The notes below the pieces were generated by a model. It searched no databases and was not told the origin of the DNA. It saw only the letters and a list, made by a program, of their open reading frames with translations. From positions 8,075-72,074 of the forward strand of contig JBMOLL010000064.1 in NCBI GenBank assembly GCA_049325415.1: a stretch of 64,000 nt of DNA. Reading direction: 5' to 3'. Made by a program: the position numbers and the translations under genes. Every line of letters begins with the position of its first letter. Position 1 is the first letter of the stretch. This DNA comes from JBMOLL01 sp049325415 (GTDB lineage Bacteria > Bacteroidota > Bacteroidia > Bacteroidales > GCA-2748055). Of this stretch, positions 50,584-59,536 are shown one piece after another.

Positions 50584-51564
50584 ATGACCATCAGATTCCT
50601 GATAATCCGTTTCAGCTCCATCGGAGATATAGTTCTGACCACCCCCGTTATCCGCCATCTGAAAAAACAGGTGGAGGGCGCCGAAATTCATTATCTGACG
50701 AAAGAGAGGTATGAGCCTTTACTGAAAGCAAATCCATACATCGACAGGCTATGGCTCCTCAAAGGGTCCTTAAAGGATCTGCTGCAGGAAATGAAGGGGA
50801 CCAGCTTTGATTATGTCATTGACCTTCACAACAATCTTCGCACCGCGTTCATTAAGAACGCTCTGCACCGAATCAGTTTTGAGGTAAACAAACTGAATTT
50901 CCGGAAGTGGTTGCTGGTCCGGACAGGGATTAACCGTCTTCCCGATCGCCATATTGTCGACCGTTATTTGGATACAATCCGCTTATTTGATATCCTTGAC
51001 GATCAGCAGGGTCTCGATTATTTCATTCCGGAAGAAGATGAAATTGCGCTGTCATCACTTCCTGAGCCATTTAACGGGGGGTATATCATTCTTGTGGCGG
51101 GAGCCATGCATCAGACCAAGAAAATTCCCCTGCCGCAGATGGTCTCGCTGTGCCGGAAACTGGAAAAACCCGTCATTATCATCGGCGGGCCGGAAGATAA
51201 AGTCACCGGAGAGGAAATAGTTAAGGCAATTCCCGGGGCCCCGGTCTTTAATGGTTGTGGCAAGTTTTCCATTAACCAGTCGGCTTCCCTGATCCGCCAG
51301 GCGCTCCTGGTGATTTCTCCCGATACCGGGATGATGCATATTGCTGCTGCATTTGGAAAAAGGATCCTGTCGGTCTGGGGTAATACAGTGCCGGCCTTTG
51401 GCATGAGCCCTTTCCGCCCGGGTGAAGGCTCCAGGATTTTCGAAGTGGAGGGCCTTCGGTGCCGTCCATGCTCAAAGATCGGATATGCCCGTTGTCCGAA
51501 AAAACACTTCCATTGTATGCTGCTCCAGGACCTGGACGGGATAGTCCGTGAAGCCAACCGTTAA
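50584..51564 (+). CDS. Glycosyltransferase family 9 (heptosyltransferase-like)
   Basis: A 326-residue GT-B enzyme that transfers a heptose or similar sugar to LPS core. MTIRFLIIRFSSIGDIVLTTPVIRHLK is the typical N-terminus (split), and VISPDTGMMHIAAAFGKRILSVWG near residue 240 is the donor-site motif. A cysteine-rich ending (RCRPCSKIGYARCPKKHFHC) is seen in relatives. It follows atpC by 73 nt and is convergent with the TonB-like gene. Confidence 0.9.
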   Translation: MTIRFLIIRFSSIGDIVLTTPVIRHLKKQVEGAEIHYLTKERYEPLLKANPYIDRLWLLKGSLKDLLQEMKGTSFDYVIDLHNNLRTAFIKNALHRISFEVNKLNFRKWLLVRTGINRLPDRHIVDRYLDTIRLFDILDDQQGLDYFIPEEDEIALSSLPEPFNGGYIILVAGAMHQTKKIPLPQMVSLCRKLEKPVIIIGGPEDKVTGEEIVKAIPGAPVFNGCGKFSINQSASLIRQALLVISPDTGMMHIAAAFGKRILSVWGNTVPAFGMSPFRPGEGSRIFEVEGLRCRPCSKIGYARCPKKHFHCMLLQDLDGIVREANR

Positions 51565-51571
51565 GTCTGCT

Positions 51572-52339
51572 CTACTGTGAAATAAAAGTATAGGTAATAA
51601 CAGCCCGGTGTTTTTCCGGGGCTGTCATATCGGGCCGGAAACGCGAGTTCAGGGCAGCTCCCAGGGCTGCCTGGTGAAAACAGTCGGTTCCGGCATCTGC
51701 ACTGACCGACAGCACATTGGCAGCGGAAACATAGCCGGAGCGGTCGACCGTTACGGCCACTTTAACGAGAGCACCGCCTTCACAGCGGTAAACCGGGATC
51801 TCGAGGGATATTTTTCCCCGGTTAAGCGGAGCCTCCGAAAATTCGTAGGTAATCGTAGTTGGCCCTTTAAATTCCTTCTGTTCCTTTTCGGGCTCCTGCG
51901 CCGATTCGGGTTCTACCCACTCATCACGGTTCAGGATCTCATTCTGTCTTTCACGTTCCTGCAGGTATGCATCATCACGCTGAGCTTCCAGTTCATTTTT
52001 CACTTCGTTTACATAGTCATCTGTCGATATCTTTTCCTGGAACTCTTCAGCTTTTGCGGTATTTACAGCCTGATTGCTGGCCCTTTCCCTGGCCCGGTAA
52101 ACCTGCTCCAGCCAGTCGGCCGGCAGGGCGACTTCCTGTACTTCGGGCTCGGTTAATTCTTCATGGGTAAAATCCAGCATTACCCCCAGCTCCTTATCCT
52201 CTTTTAATCCGCTCACCTTAACAAACATCAGAACAATAAAAACCAGCAGGTGAACAATGATAGTATAGAGAATGGAAACCAGGTGTTCCTTCAGGTATTC
52301 CCTGACTGTTTTCCGCTTGCTGAACAATGGGTTTTCCAT
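51572..52339 (-). CDS. TonB-like energy-transducer-type protein
   Basis: A 255-residue protein with a cytosolic start MENPLFSKRKTVREYLKEHL, one membrane helix (about 22-43), a long charged periplasmic linker rich in Glu/Gln/Arg (about 60-160), and a C-terminal beta-alpha-beta region (ISLEIPVYRCEGGALVKVAVTVDRSGYVSAANV split) matching the TonB C-terminal fold. TonB transmits proton-motive force to outer-membrane receptors; no receptor lies nearby. The linker is Glu-rich, not Pro-rich. The frame begins at 52366; the ATG at 52339 is preferred. Confidence 0.8.
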   Translation of the reverse strand: MENPLFSKRKTVREYLKEHLVSILYTIIVHLLVFIVLMFVKVSGLKEDKELGVMLDFTHEELTEPEVQEVALPADWLEQVYRARERASNQAVNTAKAEEFQEKISTDDYVNEVKNELEAQRDDAYLQERERQNEILNRDEWVEPESAQEPEKEQKEFKGPTTITYEFSEAPLNRGKISLEIPVYRCEGGALVKVAVTVDRSGYVSAANVLSVSADAGTDCFHQAALGAALNSRFRPDMTAPEKHRAVITYTFISQ

Positions 52340-52420
52340 GAACTTAAAATTGCTACAAAAATACAATCTTCCCCGGATTGATGAAATTTCATATTTTTAG
52401 ACTGTAAAAAAGTTTCCCCG

Positions 52421-53005
52421 ATGAAAAAAACAATCCTGTCTCTCCTGCTGCTTCTTTCACTCAACGGATGCGGGATCATAAGAAACCTGTCGGCACTTTC
52501 GGAATGCGAATATCGCTTTCATTCTGCCCGTTCGCCTGTTGTAGCCGGTCTGGATATGAGCCATGTCAACAGTTTTTCTGATCTGAGCTTTCTCGACGGT
52601 TCAGTGATCCTGGCCTCCATCCTGGGAGGAACGCTGCCCTTCAGTATAACGGCCAATATCGAGGTCATCAATCCGGGAAACATAAAAGCTAACGTAGATC
52701 AACTGTCATGGATTGCCCTGATCGACAATACCGAGGTTGCCAGAGGAACGATCGGCGAGCATTATGAGCTGGCGCCGGGAGGAGGCCGTGTAATTATCCC
52801 GGTAAAGGTGGAAGCAGATCTTTTTGATTACCTGGAAGGGGATAATCCGAGAACCATGTTAAATTTCGCCCTCAATCTTGCGGATGCAGGAGGAGAGCCC
52901 ACAAGGCTAAGTCTGAAAATCAAACCTTCGGTCAGAATCGGAAAAAAAGCGATTAAGGTTCCCGGATATTTCAGGATCGATACTGAATTTTCATCTGCGA
53001 AATAA
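52421..53005 (+). CDS. LEA14/NDR1-like lipoprotein
   Basis: A 194-residue lipoprotein with lipobox LNGC (acylated Cys17). The mature part includes ITANIEVINPGNIKANVDQLSW, the Ig-like pattern of LEA type 2 (WHy) domains, with ARGTIGEHYELAPGGGRVIIPVKVEA (split) completing the beta-sandwich. Role unknown; such domains are often stress-associated. It is convergent with the large metallopeptidase-propeller gene, separated by 5 nt. Confidence 0.78.
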   Translation: MKKTILSLLLLLSLNGCGIIRNLSALSECEYRFHSARSPVVAGLDMSHVNSFSDLSFLDGSVILASILGGTLPFSITANIEVINPGNIKANVDQLSWIALIDNTEVARGTIGEHYELAPGGGRVIIPVKVEADLFDYLEGDNPRTMLNFALNLADAGGEPTRLSLKIKPSVRIGKKAIKVPGYFRIDTEFSSAK

Positions 53006-53010
53006 GGCTA

Positions 53011-55908
53011 TCAGGGAAGATCAACCGAATAGAGAAATTCGGCTCTCCATCTGCCCGATTCACGGAGATAGGAGACCCGGGCGCCCAGTGAAAACTCGAA
53101 GGAGACCCTGAGCGGATGACAGTCAAAAAGCAGGTCAAAGCCTGAAGTCATATAGTTCGCTGAAGAAAGGTGCTGATCTGAAAAATCCGACAAAAAGATG
53201 TTTTTACCCGTCATATAGTCGATCCAGAGACCGCCGCGTATGCGTGTAAGATAAAGTAAAAAGGAGAGTGAAAGATCTGGATAGGCCAGCGGCAGGATAT
53301 AATCCGCACTGTAGCGGGTCAGGTATTCCGCATAAAGGCGGTCCATCCCCCGGGGAAGCACTATCAGATTATTGTAGAAGTAATTGTCGTATTTCTGGTG
53401 CTGCCAGGCTATCGATCCTTTCAGCGAATGATGTCTCAGGATGCCCGGCAGATAAATACTTGCCGCAAGCATGCTGTTCGACCCCAGCTGTTCCTTTTCG
53501 AAGGGTGTCGTCTGCATCTGGGCACTGAAAACAAGTCCGAGACGCGGGGCAATATCCCGGATTCCCTTTCGCAGGTAAGATCCGGCATAGAACTGTCCAC
53601 TCAGATAGTGCATCCCTCTGACATAGGTACCCGACTGCTCATAAAAAAAATATTGTGAGGTGTAGTTCCATGAGGCTGAAGGTTGCATATAGGTAACAAA
53701 ACGGCCCGTATTGAAGCGAAAGGGGATATAGCTGTTTACCCTCAGGTTGAGATTATCAGGTTTCAGAACCGGGGGAGTATTGCTTCCTGATTCCTGCAGG
53801 GAGGGCAGTCCCCCGTAATCCAGTCCGAGCTCAAAAACCGGAAATTTCCCTTTCAGTACAACGCCTGAATGCAGATAATGATATCCTCCCCTGTATTCGT
53901 ATCCGACCGTGGAAACTGCTGTACTCAGCAGATTCTGAGAGACAAGGGTGATCCCGGGGTTAACGGGCAAATGTTCCGGGCTCAGTGAAAAATCCGGGTT
54001 CAGATAATCCACATAGGCCGGAAGCCATGAATGAATGTTCAGCAGATGAAGGAGCTTGCTGTATTTCGCCGGATGGTAGCTGCCATGCGGAGCCCGGGCC
54101 TCTCCCCCGATAATTTCCCTTTCCTCCGGTTTGGCTTCCCGCAGGAGCGCTAGGGGAGGCTTTCCGACTTCCTCTGCCGGCTGGTTAAGAAACATTTCCC
54201 TGTTCTTCCATTGCGGGGTATAGCCTTCCGCCGAATAGTCGGAATAAACCAGTCGTTCTCCATCAGCAGTAAGCTGGGGCTGGGTTGCACCAGAGGCTGA
54301 ACGTGTAATTCTTTCAAGCTTACCATTCCGTATATCCAGCCGGTAGATATCATCAATCCCCGACTGGGTGGAGGAGAACCAGACCGTGTTGCCTCTGACC
54401 ACCGGCCAGGAGAGGTCTTCATGACCATTGGAATAAAGCTCTGACCACTTCCCGGTTTTCAAACTATAGGCACAGAGGTGTTCTCCTGCTTCATCAGTAA
54501 GGGTAAGGACAAGGGCACTGTCTTCAGCCATCCAGCACGGATGCTGGATAAAATGGTTTTCGGGTGAAGGGACTTTTCGCAGGATTTTTCCCTGTGTGTC
54601 AAGAATGATCAGCGAAAAATGGTAATCCGGACTCTGCTCGATTGCCGCCACCCTGGAGCCTGAACCTGAAAGAGCCGGGGAATAGTACCTTGTATGTCGT
54701 CCGAGCGACCAAACCTTTCCGCTTTTAAGATTATAAAGCCTTATAACGGAAAAATTACGATTGCTCCATCGCAGATCAGGGATAAATTCATCCCATGTCA
54801 GCAGATCCCCGGAGCAGGAGACACGCCCGGAATTCAAATAACCCGGTCTGAAAATCCTTTTTTCCTCACCGCCCGGTGTAAGGGTGACAAATTCCGGAAT
54901 CTGGTCCATTCCGCTTTTCACAGCGAACAGAAGGCTGTCGGAGATAAAATGGGGAAACTGATAACTGGTATAGGCTTTCCTTGCGGGATGCTTCCACTCA
55001 AAAACCGTATCCACTCCGGCTTTTTCCTGCTGCATCTCCCAGGAAGTCAGATAGCTTTTCATCGCCTCCCGGTACAGGGCATTCTTACTCTTCACACCAT
55101 ATTTCCGGAAGGCAAAGTAAGCCGGATCTATTGAATAGGGCTTTCTGGCAGCGAAAGTGATCATATCGGGCCAGAACTGGTCGCCATAGGTACGCCGGGC
55201 ATAATCGACAACGAGATAGCCCATCTGATAATGATCCGGAACATGATCGCGGTAGGATCCCAGGATAGCTTTAGCATAGGAATAGGGTTTCTTTCTTTCC
55301 AGCAGAAGTGCCCTTGATTCCATTTCGAAGGAAGGCAGGCGACCACGGCCGCTGAAGGAAAAGCGGGTTTCTGCATCGACAGCATCTCCTTCCAGGAACC
55401 AGCGGGGAAGATAGCCAGCCACTGCTCCTACTCCCTGCTCACCGGCAATAAAATAAAGCCCCCTGGTTAATCCCTGGCTCAGCTTATCAATCTGCATCAG
55501 ATGCCGGCCCTCGTGAAGGACCAGCTGGGTAAGCCAGTCCTGTGGATAACCGTTCGGATCGGGGTTGGAAAAAACTTCTAGCCGGCGCGGAGCCCAGGAG
55601 ACCACCCCGTTGGAGAAACTGGATTCGTTATGAATAACGACCGGCTGTCGCTGATGTTGATGCTGAAGGTCACTCGATTGAAAAGGATAGTAATACTCCA
55701 GCCGATCGGCGAGGGTAAAAGCCACGGAATCAAGGCCCCGCGGGTAAATCAGGCGATAATGGGGAGCATCAAAAAAAGACCATTTCAGGGTACCGGCATC
55801 CTGCCCGTACTCATAAAACTGACCTGATCCAATGAAAGGAAAAGCAAGCAGCCAGACAAAAACAAGGGGAAATCTTCTCACTGCACAATGAAACGATGAA
55901 ATCCTCAA
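53011..55908 (-). CDS. HExxH metallopeptidase-like/TolB-type propeller/beta-barrel protein
   Basis: A 965-residue exported protein. Signal peptide in the first 30 residues; a peptidase_MA-like domain with HEGRH (132-136) and WFLEGDAVDAE (Glu173 as likely third zinc ligand); a TolB/WD40-like propeller (about 310-620, e.g. VRGNTVWFSSTQSGIDDIYRLD split, QPQLTADGERLVYSDYS); and a C-terminal region of about 300 residues with outer-membrane barrel-like strands (GYEYRGGYHYLHSG, YAEYLTRYSADYILPLAYPD). The domain reading is from visible motifs; an outer-membrane protease or assembly role is inference. It starts immediately after the SUI1 gene stop. Confidence 0.78.
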   Translation of the reverse strand: MRISSFHCAVRRFPLVFVWLLAFPFIGSGQFYEYGQDAGTLKWSFFDAPHYRLIYPRGLDSVAFTLADRLEYYYPFQSSDLQHQHQRQPVVIHNESSFSNGVVSWAPRRLEVFSNPDPNGYPQDWLTQLVLHEGRHLMQIDKLSQGLTRGLYFIAGEQGVGAVAGYLPRWFLEGDAVDAETRFSFSGRGRLPSFEMESRALLLERKKPYSYAKAILGSYRDHVPDHYQMGYLVVDYARRTYGDQFWPDMITFAARKPYSIDPAYFAFRKYGVKSKNALYREAMKSYLTSWEMQQEKAGVDTVFEWKHPARKAYTSYQFPHFISDSLLFAVKSGMDQIPEFVTLTPGGEEKRIFRPGYLNSGRVSCSGDLLTWDEFIPDLRWSNRNFSVIRLYNLKSGKVWSLGRHTRYYSPALSGSGSRVAAIEQSPDYHFSLIILDTQGKILRKVPSPENHFIQHPCWMAEDSALVLTLTDEAGEHLCAYSLKTGKWSELYSNGHEDLSWPVVRGNTVWFSSTQSGIDDIYRLDIRNGKLERITRSASGATQPQLTADGERLVYSDYSAEGYTPQWKNREMFLNQPAEEVGKPPLALLREAKPEEREIIGGEARAPHGSYHPAKYSKLLHLLNIHSWLPAYVDYLNPDFSLSPEHLPVNPGITLVSQNLLSTAVSTVGYEYRGGYHYLHSGVVLKGKFPVFELGLDYGGLPSLQESGSNTPPVLKPDNLNLRVNSYIPFRFNTGRFVTYMQPSASWNYTSQYFFYEQSGTYVRGMHYLSGQFYAGSYLRKGIRDIAPRLGLVFSAQMQTTPFEKEQLGSNSMLAASIYLPGILRHHSLKGSIAWQHQKYDNYFYNNLIVLPRGMDRLYAEYLTRYSADYILPLAYPDLSLSFLLYLTRIRGGLWIDYMTGKNIFLSDFSDQHLSSANYMTSGFDLLFDCHPLRVSFEFSLGARVSYLRESGRWRAEFLYSVDLP

Positions 55909-56235
55909 CTAGCGGGCTACGACATTATAGCCTTTATTCTTGAGGCAAAGATAGGCCTTTCTCCTGACATCTCCCATCAGCTTGATGTCATACATTTTGG
56001 ATCCTCCGCAGGAATCGCAGGCTCCCTTCAATGCTTCACATATTTTCAGGAGATCCATCCGCTTTCCCACAAAACCATGAATAACCGTATAAATCATTCC
56101 ATCCGGTTTTTTCTGTTCCAGGCTTACAGTAAGGTTCTGCAGATGAGGAGGAAGCGTTTCGGGCTCCCTGATATTTGCATACTCATATTCAAATTCCGGA
56201 TACGAAGAGTACACCGTATCATTCAGATTTCTCAT
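55909..56235 (-). CDS. SUI1/eIF1-like protein
   Basis: A 108-residue protein with the SUI1 fold: LTVSLEQKKPDGMIYTVIHGF, then LLKICEALKGACDSCGGSKM and YDIKLMGDVRRKAYLCLKNKGYNVV (split). It is related to the eukaryotic start-codon selection factor eIF1 and to bacterial YciH. The ATG at 56235 is chosen, as it lies 34 nt below a consensus promoter. Its stop abuts the start of the 965-residue gene, so the two are cotranscribed, an odd pairing. Confidence 0.82.
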   Translation of the reverse strand: MRNLNDTVYSSYPEFEYEYANIREPETLPPHLQNLTVSLEQKKPDGMIYTVIHGFVGKRMDLLKICEALKGACDSCGGSKMYDIKLMGDVRRKAYLCLKNKGYNVVAR

Positions 56236-56268
56236 ACTTTTTGCTCTTTTGTGAAAGAATAAACAGCA

Positions 56269-56298
56269 CAAATTTAGTTTTGAAATCGAGAAAAGCAA
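56269..56298 (-). promoter_or_regulatory. Promoter of the SUI1/metallopeptidase operon
   Basis: Minus strand: TTG (56298-56296), 19-nt spacer, TAAATTTG (56276-56269): full consensus, 34 nt before the SUI1 ATG. Confidence 0.75.
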
Positions 56299-56495
56299 CT
56301 TCAAGGCAATTAAGTTTGACGAACTCCTTATACATTTTTTACTATTGTATTGATTAACTGAGTTATAAATAAAGTGAAACCTTTGGATTTTGTCTTATCC
56401 CGCAATAATACTGGGAAAACGGTCGCTGTTAATCAGCTTTTCGTCAAAAAGCCTTAAATTCGTGGCTGTTTGCAAACTTCACAAGTTCAAGGTTT

Positions 56496-59400
56496 ATGGT
56501 AACGAAGTTCAAAAAATATAATCTGATACTGGGCTGGGCCTCCTTCGTGATTGCCTCAGCGGTATATCTCCTTACGCTGGAACCGACAGTCAGCCTCTGG
56601 GATTGCGGGGAGTTCATCTCCAGTTCCTATAAACTCCAGATCGGGCATCCTCCCGGAGCACCTCTCTTTATGTTGATGGCGCGTTTCTTTTCCCTGTTTG
56701 CAGGCAGTGCCGACCAGGTGGCGCGGTGGATCAATTCCATGTCGGCGCTTGTCAGTGGCCTGACCATTATGTTCCTTTTCTGGACCATATCCCACCTGCT
56801 CAGGAAATTCATGATGAAAAAGGAAGAGGAAGAGACGCTGTCAAACATGCTTGTAGTGCTTGGCGGAGCATTTGTCGGGGCCATGGCCTATACTTTTTCC
56901 GATACCTTCTGGTTCTCGGCAGTTGAAGGGGAGGTATATGCCTCATCTTCACTTTTTACTGCCGTGGTCTTCTGGGCCATTCTGAAATGGGAGAATGTAG
57001 CTGATGAAAGCCGCTCCAACCGCTGGCTTATCCTCATTGCTTATCTGATGGGGCTTTCCATTGGTGTTCACCTGCTTAACCTGCTGGCTATACCGGCCAT
57101 AGTTCTGGTGTATTATTTCAAAAAATACGAGGTGACACGCAAAGGGCTGATCAAAGCCGTTGCCCTCTCCTTTCTTATTCTGGCGGGGATCATGTACGGC
57201 ATTATTCCCGGGGTCGTAAAGATCGCTTCCTGGTTTGAGTATTTCTTTACGAATATGGTCGGCCTGCATTTCAACACGGGTTTCCTTATTTACATGGTGA
57301 TCCTGTTGGGAGCATTGGCTTACGGAATTTATCATTCCCAGTTTGTCAAAAAAAGGGTGGTACTCAACACCTTTTTGGTAAGCACCACCATGATCATCAT
57401 TGGCTATTCGACCTTTGCCCTGATTGTCATCCGCTCTCTGGCTGATCCTCCGATGAACGAAAACCGGCCCCAGCATGTTTTTTCCCTGTTATCGTACCTG
57501 AACCGGGAACAATATGGCGACCGGCCCCTTTTCTTTGGCCACCAGTACAATGACGAAATCAAGGAAGTGGTTTACAAAAAACCGGTTATTGTGCTGAACC
57601 AGGAAACCGGGAAATATGAGGAAGCCTATAAAAAGCCTGAGTTGGAGTATTCCGGACACAAGATCCTGTTTCCTAGAATGTACAGCCGGGAAGGATCGCA
57701 TAAATCGGCCTATTATACCTATGGTTCAATCAAAGACAAGAATAATCCCTCCTATCTCGATAACCTGGAGTTCATGGTGCGTTACCAGTTCGGGTTCATG
57801 TACTTCCGCTATTTCATGTGGAACTTTGTCGGAAAACAGAACGATTCCCAGGCCAACGGAAATATCCTGGAAGGCAACTGGATCAGTGGTATTCCTTTTA
57901 TGGATAATGTGAGGCTCGGCAACCAGTCTGCCCTGCCCGACAGATGGAAAAACGACCCCGCCCGAAACCGGTATTTCTTTCTGCCCCTGCTGCTGGGCCT
58001 GATCGGTTTGTTTTTCCACGCCGAAAAACATCCGCGCGATTTCTGGGTGGTTATGGCTCTGTTCGTCATGACCGGCATTGCCATTGTTTTCTACCTCAAC
58101 CAGACGCCTAACCAGCCGAGAGAAAGGGATTATGCCTATGCCGGATCCTTCTATGCCTTTGCCATCTGGATCGGCATCGGGGTGGCCGGAGTTTACAGTA
58201 TCATCCAGGCCCGGTTGAAATCAATGCCTGCAGCCCTTGTTGCCGTCGTTCTGAGTTTTATATGTGTTCCGGCCCTCATGGCCAGGGAGAACTGGGATGA
58301 CCATGACCGGAGCGGAAGGTACACCACAAGGGATATTGCGAGAAACTATCTCGAATCCTGCGAAAAGGATGCTATTCTTTTCACCAATGGAGACAACGAT
58401 ACCTTTCCGCTGTGGTATGCTCAGGAGGTGGAGGGGATCCGGACAGATGTCAGGATTGTTAACCTGATGCTTTTTAATACAGACTGGTACATCGACCAGA
58501 TGAAGAAAAAAGCCTATGAATCTGCCCCGCTGCCCATATCGCTTCCCTGGGAAAAATACAAGGAAGGAACCAATAATTCCATTTACATTCGTAAAAATGA
58601 ACGCTGGGCTCCGCTGGATTATATCATTACCTTTGTTAACAGTGATGATCCCAGGACCAAGTTAAAACTGCGATCGGGGCAGGATATAGATTTCATCCCG
58701 ACCCACCGGTTCATCCTCCCTGTCGATTCGGCCACCGTTCTTTCCAACGGCACGGTGAAACCCGGGAACGCGGATGAGCTTGTTAAGGAGATCCGCTTTG
58801 AGCTTACCCCCGACGACCAGGTCATGAAAGGCACGCTTGCCGAGCTGGACCTGCTTGCCACCAATCACTGGAAAAGGCCTATATATTTTGTTGCCGGAGG
58901 TAACGAAGGTGCTCTGGGACTGGAGGGTTATTTTCAGCTGGAAGGCCTGGCTTACCGCCTGGTTCCGATTCAGACCCCGGAGAAAAGTATCCTGGAATTT
59001 GGCAGGATCGATACGGATATTCTCTACGATAAACTGATGAACACCTTTACATGGGGCCATATGGATGATCCGGACGTCTATCTCGATTACTACCATGTGC
59101 GCACACTCAATGTGATTCGTTTCAGGAATGTTTACACCCGGCTTGCTGTTGCGCTGGTAAAGGAGGGAAAGAACGAAAAAGCGGCAGAAGTTCTGGACCG
59201 CTGCATGGAACTTGCTCCCAAGAATAAATTACCTTATGACCGGAATATCGGGGGAATAACCTTCCCTGATGACAAGGGCGGCTTTGTACACCATGAAGGA
59301 ATAATCGAAGCCTATTACCTGTGTGGCCAGACCGAAAAGGCAAACGCGCTCCTCCGGGATTATTACAATGATCTCGCCCAGGAATTTTCGTTCTATAATT

Positions 59401-59531
59401 CCCTGAAGCCAAGGCTACAGTACACTGTTCAGCAGGAAAGCTACAATGTGCTGTCGCAGATGGAAGAGCTGAAGATGCTTATAACAGCATATCACCAGGA
59501 CGACCTGGCACTGGAGCTTGGACTCCGTTAA
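56496..59531 (+). CDS. DUF2723 membrane protein, likely O-mannosyltransferase-like
   Basis: A 1011-residue polytopic inner-membrane protein. The N-terminal half carries about a dozen helices and the DUF2723 signature LEPTVSLWDCGEFISSSYKL and IGHPPGAPLFMLMARFFSL. The acidic WDCGEFI loop matches the catalytic-Asp loop of GT-C transferases. A soluble C-terminal half contains GDNDTFPLWYAQEVEGIRTDVRIV and tetratricopeptide-like helices near the end. The human homologue TMEM260 is an O-mannosyltransferase for IPT domains (established); a protein-glycosylation role here is inference. It is monocistronic. Confidence 0.85.
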   Translation: MVTKFKKYNLILGWASFVIASAVYLLTLEPTVSLWDCGEFISSSYKLQIGHPPGAPLFMLMARFFSLFAGSADQVARWINSMSALVSGLTIMFLFWTISHLLRKFMMKKEEEETLSNMLVVLGGAFVGAMAYTFSDTFWFSAVEGEVYASSSLFTAVVFWAILKWENVADESRSNRWLILIAYLMGLSIGVHLLNLLAIPAIVLVYYFKKYEVTRKGLIKAVALSFLILAGIMYGIIPGVVKIASWFEYFFTNMVGLHFNTGFLIYMVILLGALAYGIYHSQFVKKRVVLNTFLVSTTMIIIGYSTFALIVIRSLADPPMNENRPQHVFSLLSYLNREQYGDRPLFFGHQYNDEIKEVVYKKPVIVLNQETGKYEEAYKKPELEYSGHKILFPRMYSREGSHKSAYYTYGSIKDKNNPSYLDNLEFMVRYQFGFMYFRYFMWNFVGKQNDSQANGNILEGNWISGIPFMDNVRLGNQSALPDRWKNDPARNRYFFLPLLLGLIGLFFHAEKHPRDFWVVMALFVMTGIAIVFYLNQTPNQPRERDYAYAGSFYAFAIWIGIGVAGVYSIIQARLKSMPAALVAVVLSFICVPALMARENWDDHDRSGRYTTRDIARNYLESCEKDAILFTNGDNDTFPLWYAQEVEGIRTDVRIVNLMLFNTDWYIDQMKKKAYESAPLPISLPWEKYKEGTNNSIYIRKNERWAPLDYIITFVNSDDPRTKLKLRSGQDIDFIPTHRFILPVDSATVLSNGTVKPGNADELVKEIRFELTPDDQVMKGTLAELDLLATNHWKRPIYFVAGGNEGALGLEGYFQLEGLAYRLVPIQTPEKSILEFGRIDTDILYDKLMNTFTWGHMDDPDVYLDYYHVRTLNVIRFRNVYTRLAVALVKEGKNEKAAEVLDRCMELAPKNKLPYDRNIGGITFPDDKGGFVHHEGIIEAYYLCGQTEKANALLRDYYNDLAQEFSFYNSLKPRLQYTVQQESYNVLSQMEELKMLITAYHQDDLALELGLR

Positions 59532-59536
59532 AAGAT

